A DNA stretch of 64,000 nucleotides from Hsuehochloa calcarea (Eukaryota; Streptophyta; Magnoliopsida; Poales; Poaceae). How positions within the stretch are numbered: the stretch's first letter is position 1; each line of letters starts with the position of its first letter. Below are positions 55,301 to 64,000 of the stretch, piece after piece. The stretch lies in assembly GCA_036346395.1 (NCBI GenBank), contig CM070601.1, positions 15,621,763-15,685,762 of the forward strand, written 5' to 3'. The notes under the pieces were generated by a model. The model searched no databases, had not been told where the DNA came from, and saw only the letters and a program-made list of their open reading frames with translations. A program made the translations under genes and the position numbers.

Positions 55301-55598
55301 CATTTGTTTTCTCCCCAGCCACGGCGCAGGATCCTCGAGTCGAGTCGCACCCGCACACGGCCGAGACACGCCCGCCGCCACCGAACCGAAGCGAACCGCA
55401 AGGCCGACCCGCAGATCGCCGCGGCGTGCCCCAAAATTTCCCCGTCTTTCCCATCCTCCGCACGGCTTCCCCTCCCCTCCCAGATCGCACCTCACCGCAC
55501 GCCGCCTCCAGGCTCCAGAGAAGAGAAGGGAGCGCAGCCGCGGCCCCGTCCCCCGGAACCCCACCCCGTCCCGCCGAGGAGCTGAGGCCGCCGCCAAG

Positions 55599-58500
55599 AT
55601 GGTGCTCGCGCAGCTGGGCGGGAGCATCTCCCGCGCGCTCGCGCAGATGAGCAACGCGACGGTGATCGACGAGAAGGTGCTCGGCGACTGCCTCAACGAG
55701 ATCTCGCGCGCTCTCCTGCAGTCCGACGTCCAGTTCAAGATGGTCCGCGACATGCAGTCCAACATCAAGAGGATCGTCAACCTCGAGGCGCTCGCCGCCG
55801 GCACCAACAAGCGCCGCATCATACAGCAGGTCCTCTTCGCTCGCTTCCTCCACCTCCCTTTACCCTAAGCTTCGATTCCATCCCACCCGCCCGAGAATTT
55901 TGGGGCAGAACAAAAAAAACTGATGTCTTTTTTCTGTGGTGATGTTGTAGGCCGTCTTCACGGAGCTCTGCAACATGCTGGATCCCGGGAAGCCGTCGTT
56001 TACTCCCAAGAAGGGGAAGCCCAGCGTGGTCATGTTCGTCGGCTTGCAGGGTTAGTCTGATCGACCTCGCTTGCTTGTTCTGTTGTCTTACCTGGCCTGC
56101 TAGTGCTACGCCTAGTGTTGGATTGCAAATTGCTCACTGTAAGTATTTAGCTATACTTATTTTGGAATTCGATATACCACATGGTGGAAGGTTGGTATGT
56201 GCGGTGTTGCTTACGCACCAGTGATGTGCTCATAGAGTTGTTTATTTTCATTTTGTTTTACATGTATCTTGACAGCTAAGTAGAAGTGTGGTGTCAATGC
56301 CCAAACCTGGTTGAATTCAGGTGAATTTAGGCTACTATAGGGAGTACAACTGTACAGCGGCGTGTAAATAGGATCATGTTGATGAATTATTTAGGTCCGT
56401 TTAGATTATGTCTGGTAGGAAAAATATCAATTACCTAGCATCAATAAAAACATACATTGTTAAAAAAATCAATTACCTAGCACCAATAAAAGCATACATT
56501 GTTAGAAAATATCAATTACCTAGAACCAATAAAGCATTCATTGTTAATCTGTCATTGTAATTTTTTTCTCTCGATGTGCTTTAGTTCTTTATGATAATCA
56601 ACTTCAGGATTTGGTATTATACTCAAGGGAGTTCTCAATTCTGTTGTGAGATGAATGCCAAGGTAGACATTGCATTTGTGGGTGATAGAATTTGTAATTA
56701 CTCAGGCATTTGAGCAACCAGTTGTAGGTGCTAGATCCAATGCCTTTAGGATTATTGGCATTGCCTGTTTTATTTTCTGCCTGTTTGTTCTCGATTTGTA
56801 CTTGCTAGTTCTCTCGATAATTCCCTTTTCTTGACCTAATTAGAAGCGAGAACAACCGATGTTTTGTTAATTATTCTTTTTCTTCTCTTTCTTGAGTTGC
56901 AATATAGCATTGATGTTCTCTGTTCACTGGATAACAATATATTGCTGTAGGTTCTGGTAAAACCACTACCTGTACCAAATATGCGTATTATTATCAGCGG
57001 AAGGGATTTAAACCATCACTGGTTTGTGCTGATACATTCAGAGCTGGTGCTTTTGACCAGTTAAAACAGAATGCAACAAAGGCCAAGATACCTTTTTACG
57101 GAAGGTTCGCTACATCTGCAGTTTTATTTATTGGTGAAAAGCTTGTCTTCAAAATTTACAGTAAAGAAAATTGCTGTCTTTTCAGCTACATGGAGTCGGA
57201 TCCTGCGAAAATTGCCGTTGAGGGTGTGGAGACGTTCAGGAAAGAAAACTCCGATCTCATCATCATTGATACAAGTGGACGCCACAAGCAAGAGGCTGCA
57301 CTCTTTGAAGAAATGCGTCAAGTTGCAGAAGCAACGGTATTTACACTGTCATTGTCTGCCAATATATTCTTTGTGGTCTTCTACTGTTATTGAGAATTTC
57401 ACCCACCTTCTTGTGGTTGTGGGCAGAAACCAGACCTGGTGATATTTGTGATGGATGGTAGTATTGGTCAGGCTGCATTTGATCAGGCACAAGCATTTAA
57501 ACAGAGTGCTTCCGTTGGTGCTGTGATTGTTACAAAAATGGATGGTCATGCAAAAGGAGGCGGTGCACTTAGCGCGTTAGTATTACTCATTATTTTCTTG
57601 CATAATCCTCTTGGTGTTATTTCCTGTGTCATGTTGTTTTCAAAAGATATTGTTTCCAAAGAGCCTGAGCTTGCCACTTAAGTGTGTTCTTTTGGTAATT
57701 TTCCTTCATTACCATTCTCGTGGGGTTTTCCACTAGTTAACATATAATTGTGTCTAGAGTTGTATTTCATTTTAGCAAGTTATCAGCCATGCCATAGTTC
57801 ACAGGAAAATGAAACTCCTTTTGAGGTTAATTAAAATTTCTAGATGACTGCACATATGTTTTAGTATGTGTGAAGCAGTTAAAGGTGTTACTTTTGCTCG
57901 ATTCTATTATTCATAAACCCTATTTTAGTTTTAGGATCTCTTGGAGGTTGCAAATAGGTGAAGATTCTGAGGACCCTTTGTTTTGACATCCTTGTCCTTT
58001 ATTTCAGGGTTGCAGCTACAAAAAGCCCTGTGATATTTATCGGAACTGGAGAACACATTGATGAGTTTGAAGTTTTTGATGTGAAGCCATTTGTTAGTCG
58101 TCTGTTAGGTTAGCAAACTATATTAAATATTCTTGGCAACTTGGTGATTATTCTTTCTAGTTTACCTAGCTTTGTGTAATATGCAGGCATGGGAGACTTG
58201 TCTGGCTTGATGAACAAGATCCAGGATGTTATGCCTGCTGATCAACAACCTGAGCTTCTGCAGAAGCTGGCTGAAGGAACCTTTACTCTCAGACTTCTGT
58301 ATGAGCAGTTCCAGAATCTTCTGAAAATGGGTCCTATTGGCCAGGTTAGCTGTTCTTTTTAGTATTTTAATATGTTAACGTTTGATTAAATTTCGTATGT
58401 TACATTATAGTTTACATTTAGGTTCAGATGGAATGCTCCAACAACACAGCAAGATTCTAACTATTTATACTTCTGTTATAACATTTTTAATCATTCATTG

Positions 58501-59050
58501 TCTAATTCTATATTTCAGGTCTTCTCTATGTTGCCTGGATTTAGTTCTGAGCTGATGCCAAAAGGACATGAGAAGGAAGGCCAAGCAAAGATTAAGCGGT
58601 ACATGACGATTATGGATTCCATGACAGATGGAGGTGAGCTAGTCTAACTGTCAAAGGCTTTCTTTTGTGTAACTAGACTGGTGTTCTGAAACTTATTTGG
58701 CCCTCATCTACTTTGTAGAACTTGACAGTACAAACCCAAAGTTGATGAGTGAGTCACGAATTATTCGGATCGCTCGCGGATCTGGCAGGCTCGTGAAGGA
58801 TGTGATGGACATGCTGGAAGAGTACAAGAAACTTGCCAAGATGTGGAGCAAGATGAAGGGGCTAAAAATTCCTAAGAATGGAGATATGAATGCGCTGGCC
58901 CGCAACCAGAATCTTCAGCATTTGAACAAGGCCCTTCCTGCAAACGTGCTGAAGCAAATGGGTGGCATGGGTGGGTTACAGTCTCTCATGAAGCAATTGG
59001 GCTCGAAGGACATGGGCAAAATGCTTGGAGGCTTGGGTGGCGATAACTAG
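55599..59050 (+). CDS. SRP54: Signal recognition particle 54 kDa protein (SRP54), nine exons
   Basis: This is the GTPase subunit of the cytosolic signal recognition particle, which binds signal sequences emerging from the ribosome and docks with the receptor at the ER. My model is 55599-55829, 55951-56050, 56951-57104, 57186-57336, 57427-57575, 58008-58108, 58187-58344, 58519-58633 and 58719-59050. These sum to 1491 bases (496 residues), the usual plant length. The N domain (1-85) starts MVLAQLGGSISRALAQMSNA. GTPase motifs are GLQGSGKTT (108-116), DTFRAGAFDQ (138-147), DTSGR (190-194) and TKMD (248-251). The methionine-rich M domain follows from about 325, with LKMGPIGQVFSMLPGF, IIRIARGSGRLVKDVMDMLE and a Gly/Met-rich C-terminus. 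All introns are GT-AG. The start is in GCCAAGATGG context. The gene appears intact. Confidence 0.97.
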
Positions 59051-60380
59051 TCTCGCAAATATAGATAGGCTGTGCAAACGCTTGACAAACGTTGAGGACC
59101 TGGCTTTCGGTGCTAAATACTTGTTTTCTTATATGGAAACTGGCTGCTAATTGGGATTGACTCTGCTGCGGTTTGAATGTCTTGCATCATGTTTTACCAG
59201 AATTGTAGAATTTGCTATGTGCGGCTCTCCAAAGACCATCCTGACAAGTGACAAGAATAGTTTCCAACTTCCAATTTTGTTTTACACAATGTTTCTCCGG
59301 AAATGACATATCAGTCATCAAAATAGAGGTATAGCTTTCTGAAATTGTAGAAACATTACATACCCTTGGTACTGATACGCATACCCTATTTTCTGGAATA
59401 TGGACGTACGGAAAGTGTTTCCCTGTTTATTACTGCATTTTACTTTTCGCATAGAAGTGGCATGCCCTTGGCTCCTATTTTCGACGACTCAAGGGAAATA
59501 AGAGCCTTAGCTTATCTGATGAATTAGTTATTGCAAAATATTTGAACTAATAAGATTTGCTGTGGTAAGGTTTTAGAACTGGAGTTTGTAATGTGATAAA
59601 TTTGAGATTGCCGTGCATTGTAAGCAACGTTTCATGCTCGATTGAAAAGTTCCAAGGAAAGGAGTAACGCACCATGCTTTATAATGCCTTGTTCATCTGA
59701 AAATGAAGTGACGTGCCGTGCCATGATACTCAATAACTGCTAAAAACCATAAAGCACATACATGGGACGTTACTTCTTACTGCCCTACAAAAAAACATTC
59801 GTATGATGAACAAGAATTTTGCAGTTAACTACTTATCTCTAGTTTTTTTTTATTTTAAAAAGAACTTTGAAATATAAGACTTAACGAAAGCTATAATCCA
59901 ATAAATTCAAATTGGAAATCCTACGCGTATCAAGATCCATGCAAAAAAATCTCGAACGTATAAAAAACCAATATAAACGATCTCAATTTAAATTAGGAGT
60001 CCTGCAATATGTACAAATTTCATTAAATGAGATAAAACCACATGGCAAGTCAAAGGGACCAATTTTAGAAAGATAGCAAAGTATTTTATTCCCACCACTA
60101 GACTAATTGCCTTTCTCTCACCAACAAATCTCCAAACATACCCTTACAAACTTTGAAAAACCTCTCCTTTTCCATTCCAAAACCGAAAGTGCCCCTAAAA
60201 GCCCTTCAAAAAAGACCAAAACGTACAAGATTCAAATTTCAAAACGCCCCAAAATCAAATCACCTACCAAACCGAACCCATCCAAACCAGCACCAACAAG
60301 AAAAGGCAAACAAAATACCAAAAAGCCTTTCCAAGAAAACACCAAAAGCCAAGAAACAAACCCCACAAGGAGGATCTAGC
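59051..60380. other. SRP54 3' UTR and region upstream of the CXC gene
   Basis: The first part is the SRP54 3' UTR. The remainder is AT-rich (59820-60060), then A/C-rich (60110-60380) with overlapping frames on the plus strand that show no family motif. No gene was recognised. Confidence 0.4.
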
Positions 60381-60467
60381 AAGCGGGGCCCACCGCCAGT
60401 CTAAAAGAGCCACCTTCCCACCCCGGACCCGTGCGCACACCCACCTCCCCCTCCTCGCGCTTCTCCC
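60381..60467 (+). promoter_or_regulatory. Proximal promoter or leader of the CXC-domain gene
   Basis: GCGGGGCCCACCG (60383-60395) contains a GGCCCA site II/TCP-type element about 80 bases before the start codon; such elements are frequent in promoters of growth and housekeeping genes. The leader then is C-rich. No TATA box is visible nearby. Regulation by TCP factors is inference only. Confidence 0.35.
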
Positions 60468-62723
60468 ATGGAGGCCACCCCGATCTCCATGAAGCCGCCG
60501 TCGCCGGCGGCGCCGGCGGTGGCCCCGGTGGCCGTGGAGCCCCGGGCCTCGCCGCCTGTGGCTGGCGCGGCCGAGGGGGAGCCGTGCGGCATGAACCTGC
60601 TCGCCCTCACTCCCAACCCCAAGCGGTGAGGGTTCGAGCCCGGACCGGGGCCCCTTCGGTTTCTTGATTTTGGCGTTTCCTGGAGCTTTTTGGGTGATCT
60701 GATTTGAGGGGTTTTGTGTTTGAGCAGGCAGAAGGTGGAGGAGAACGCGGATGTGAACGGGTGTAAGCATTGCGCCTGCAAGAAATCCAGATGCTTGAAG
60801 CTGTAAGGATCCCCTCTTTATTTGATTATGTGGCGATTTTGTTGCTATGTTTCTGGGTGGAGTCCGTTTTCCGTTTTTCCTACGACGCTTCAAGCTTTTA
60901 GATATATTTAGTTAAGGGTATAGTGGAGATGGAAATGTTGACTACTATGCGATTTGCATCCATTTGGTTGTATAGATAGGGGATTGCCGGATTGGTGCGA
61001 AGTTTTGCTGGTTTGATTCCCTCTGATTCGATATTGCGGTCAGAAATTTGATTATAACTAAAAAACCCCTGTGCTGTTGGGTTCTCTATTTGAACAGTTG
61101 CAGCTTGCTTCTCTTAGTAGGCAATGCAAATGTCAGGAAAATATCAAATTTAATTGCTCCCTGTGGTGTTATCAAAATAAAAAAAAATCAAAATTTCATG
61201 CTGGAAAGTGTATCGCTTATTTTGCATCTGTTTGCGCTATTTGATTGTCTCAATTCCCCTTCACATGTTACGTCTAGTACTCCTCTGATCAATATAGCTC
61301 ATGGCGCAGCTTATAACTATGTGACCAACCTACAGCAGCTACTATGGAAGCCATACTTTTGTTTGTCCTTCTGAGAAGCTGGAGTCATACATTTTATTCT
61401 ACTGCAACCTATTATGTTGATGAAAACATCATCAGATTGAGTATACGATAATTAGTTTACATTGCTTTGAATTTCTGTGCCTGTGTATGTGCTGTTAATT
61501 TGCTTATAAACTAAGGACTGTAAGAATGCTTTGCTCATCCAATAACATAGATCATCATTATTTGCATATGCAGCTATTGCCCATGTTTTGCTGGTGGAGG
61601 TTATTGTTCTGAAAAGTGTGGATGCCAGCCATGTTTCAACAAGGCTTCTTACGCAGAAACAGTTCAGACAACTCGCAAAGTGCTACTTTCACGGCAGAAA
61701 CGGATGTCACTGAAAATTAACCGAAGATCTGAGCCTAATGCTGAAACTGTGGTTGTTTTCTTAACTCAATTAGATGATGTCACATTGTTTGAACTTTACT
61801 TTGGTTTATACTTTATAATCATAGTTTCAACACTTCGTCACCTATAGGAAGACACACACCATTCTTCTTCTTCAACTCCGCCAAGGCGAGGTTGCAATTG
61901 CAAGAAATCAAGTTGCCTAAAGAAATACTGTGATTGCTACCAGGTTTCATCTTAACTCAATTACTTCGCTAAAGCTTTGGGTAATGGGTACAACATTGTT
62001 CTCAAATTCATTCTTATGAACAGGATGGGACTGGATGCTCCTTATTTTGCCGATGTGAAGATTGCAGGAATCCTTTTGGGAAAAATGGTACTTTTGCAAA
62101 CCATATTTTCACAAACTATTATACTGCTTCTGATAATCCTTTTTTTTTGTTCTCAATGAGATGTGTGTGCCTGTATAAATATCTTGTGCAATTATCATGC
62201 ACTGGATAATGACTGTTTTCCTACTGCAGAAGGTATAATCACAGAAGAAAGTAAGCGTTTTATATACACTGGGGCAGATCTTGATCATAGCGAGGATGAA
62301 CATGACTTTGTCGTGGAGCGTTCACCTCATCTACAATCACCAATCTCAAAGGAATCTTCTTTGCAACACACTTCACCTCACAACAGAGCCACAAGTAGAG
62401 ATGCACACATGTTCCCACAGGCGCTGTCGCAATGGCAGCCCCGCTCATGGCATTTTTCAAAGAGGCAGAGCAATGATCGGGTGATTGATGACTCTGGAGA
62501 GTACAAAAATTCAAATAACGACTGGCAATTATCGAAGCATGAAGACAACTACAGCATATCAAGATGCATTCAGATCCTGAACAGCATGGTCAAGCTATCG
62601 CAGGTGGAGAAATCGGTAGCCCCCGATGTGTTCCTACAGCCGGGCAACCGGGAAATATTTGTCTCGCTCAGTGGTGACGTCCGGGCCCTGTGGCTGAAGC
62701 GCAAGATCCAGCACCTGACTTAG
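60468..62723 (+). CDS. Tesmin/TSO1-like CXC-domain (CPP) protein, six exons
   Basis: CXC-domain proteins bind DNA through paired Cys-rich, zinc-holding motifs and act in cell-cycle and reproductive gene control, partly as parts of DREAM-type complexes. My model is 60468-60625, 60728-60802, 61574-61751, 61848-61943, 62024-62087 and 62230-62723. These sum to 1065 bases (354 residues). The N-terminus is Ala/Pro-rich. CXC1 (about 65-103) has CACKKSRCLKLYCPCFAGGG. CXC2 (about 153-183) has CNCKKSSCLKKYCDCYQDGT and CRCEDCRNPFG. The usual hinge between them, RNPLAFxPK in TSO1, here reads SRQKRMSLKI, so it belongs to a divergent subgroup. The last exon codes for a Ser/His-rich tail of about 165 residues. 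Introns are GT-AG. The third donor could be either GTG|GTTG (used) or ACT|GTGG, which would drop one Val. The frame is intact. Confidence 0.9.
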
Positions 62724-62921
62724 AACATGTTTTAGTTTTTATAGTGTTGTGTTGGAGCGGAGATTGGGGGGAATATCAAATCATGATTTAGATTATGCGT
62801 GTCCTGCTGGCTGGCTGAAATGTGCAGGATCTTAGGCTTTTCTTGTGTTCTGAGATGTATCCCAGATTTCCATCATCTGTCTTTGTAGAGCTAGCGGCTG
62901 CGCACTTGGTAACCGGTTAAT

Positions 62922-62927
62922 AATAAA
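62922..62927 (+). terminator. Candidate poly(A) signal of the CXC gene
   Basis: AATAAA lies about 200 bases after the stop codon in an AT-rich stretch, a usual place for a plant near-upstream polyadenylation element. Cleavage would follow within about 10-30 bases. Confidence 0.5.
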
Positions 62928-62984
62928 TGATTTATGCATCTAGAGCTAGTGTAATGGTATGTTTGGCTGTTGTAAAGTTTTAAG

Positions 62985-64000
62985 CTCCGTTTGGAACGCG
63001 AGATTTTTTTACGGAAAATTTATCATATGCCACTACAAATATTTCAGATCTTTAATCTGCTATTGCAAAGTGATATCTTCTTCATATACCACTGCAAAGT
63101 CGAAACATGCCCTTTTATGCCACTGTCGTTACCCCTTTTATGCCAACCTTTTCTAAAATACCCAAGATGCCTTCATTGCTTTCTTCTCCTTCCTCCTTTT
63201 TCTTTTTTCCCTTCCAGCTTCTCTCTCCTTCAGTTCAACCGACGTCGTTGCCTCACTTTGCATGCATGGCCATCATCGTTCTAGTTGGTGGGAGACCTCC
63301 ACCTGCGCCGCCCTTCCTCGCTTTTCCTTCCTCTCTCTCTCTCTCTTTTTCTTGTGCGCTAGCCCCGATTTGAAACCAGCAGCTGTCGCCGCCGCCGCCT
63401 TTGTCGTCTTCTTCGCTGTCGCTGGTGAACCCTCTTTATTGTCTCCTATTCGGCTTTGACCTGCCGTCCCAATCTTCGATCCGGTGATGCCACTCTCGAA
63501 CCGCCGCGGTTGCGCTGGATTTCTAGCGACCCGAGCCGCACTGCAGCCATGGGAGAGCTCGCTCCAGCGCACCACCATCTTGTCTCGGCGCCGTCTACGC
63601 TGTCGATCCTCACACCGCCCCGTCGTCACCGTCGGCATCAACGTCGCCGTCGATCTCTACCGTCGTCTCCCCCGCGCCTACGCCCTTCGTTGGAGCCAGC
63701 ACCACCCCTCTCTCCAATGCCTCCGCGCCAAGGCATTGCCATGGCCTTCGACGTCCACTTCCTCCCCCAACGTCCTCCTGCATCTCTGGTGTGGATTGAG
63801 CCAGCAGCGGTGTCCTTCTCCACCTGGTCGTGGGTCCACCTGACAGCCGCCTCCCTTTCGTCGATGTGAGATCGAGCGGTGGTTGCCTCCCTGGGCCGCG
63901 ACAGCTCGCTCACAGCTGGAAGAGGTTGAGGAGGGAGAGTGAGAGGAAGAATAAGACATCAATGACAAAGTGGTACTTGTACAACCACAGCTTGATTGGT
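62985..64000. other. Probable partial transposon or non-coding sequence at the window end
   Basis: AAAATTTATCATATGCCAC with repeated ATATGCCAC/TATGCCAC motifs (about 63020-63130) looks like the end region of a non-autonomous grass transposon. It is followed by C/T-rich sequence and a GC-rich part (63370-63900) with open frames on both strands but no family motif. The other end would lie beyond the window. Confidence 0.35.

Noticed and set aside
63456..63913. Frames of 90-137 residues at the window end
   Set aside because: Several overlapping frames on both strands with Arg/Pro/Ser bias and no motif; they appear to be composition effects.

Overview
The window is plant nuclear DNA, most likely from a grass (Poaceae). 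The evidence is GC-rich first exons, introns with plant GT-AG borders, promoters rich in GGCCCA/GGGACCCAC, and CACTA, MULE, Copia and Gypsy elements of the kind that fills intergenic space in grasses. I cannot name the species. No tRNA, rRNA or CRISPR array was seen.

Host genes form two islands. Island 1 (about 13.0-23.8 kb) holds the TFIIF beta subunit (13353-17586, +, six exons, first intron probably GC-AG), a PMEI-like remnant (about 18.1-18.44 kb), a mitochondrial-type single-stranded DNA-binding protein (20798-22176, +, with a 5'-UTR intron) and a small DUF1677 protein (23377-23700, -). Island 2 (about 53.8-62.9 kb) holds a doubtful secreted-type ORF (53805-54152, +), the 54 kDa subunit of the signal recognition particle (55599-59050, +, nine exons) and a tesmin/TSO1-like CXC-domain protein (60468-62723, +, six exons). 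These are housekeeping functions (transcription initiation, organelle DNA maintenance, protein targeting, chromatin or cell-cycle regulation). Nothing suggests that they form a cluster.

The rest is nested transposons. Positions 1-10481 belong to a decayed CACTA element with both of its usual genes: a TNP2-type transposase at 535-4496, split by a solo LTR, and a second gene with a C48/Ulp1-like end at about 6794-9620. Its right end cuts a minus-strand Copia (10482-12864). From 25806 to 36651 lies a rearranged Copia. Its gag-protease part is inverted between two LTRs of the same orientation, and it carries a 3.8-kb solo LTR (26140-29918), a 1.3-kb solo LTR (31230-32519) and a second CACTA (35437 to about 36630). 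A relative of the 3.8-kb LTR sits at 38526-42461. From 44653 to about 53.6 kb there is a solo LTR against a MULE, whose transposase gene is broken by another solo LTR (47746-48402) and a premature stop, followed by a deleted minus-strand Gypsy (49890-53367).

Four insertions could be delimited by target-site duplications that are exact or nearly so: AGTAG at 26140-29918, AGTCT at 44653-45532, AGGGT at 47746-48402, and TGAGC/GGAGC at 2110-2881. The most unusual items are the LTR family carrying a variable array of GTCGTA...TACGAC hairpins, the 3.8-kb LTR family with a conserved small ORF near its 3' end, the internally inverted Copia, and a stretch shared between the CACTA interior and a 3.8-kb LTR. 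I found no clearly new biochemical system.
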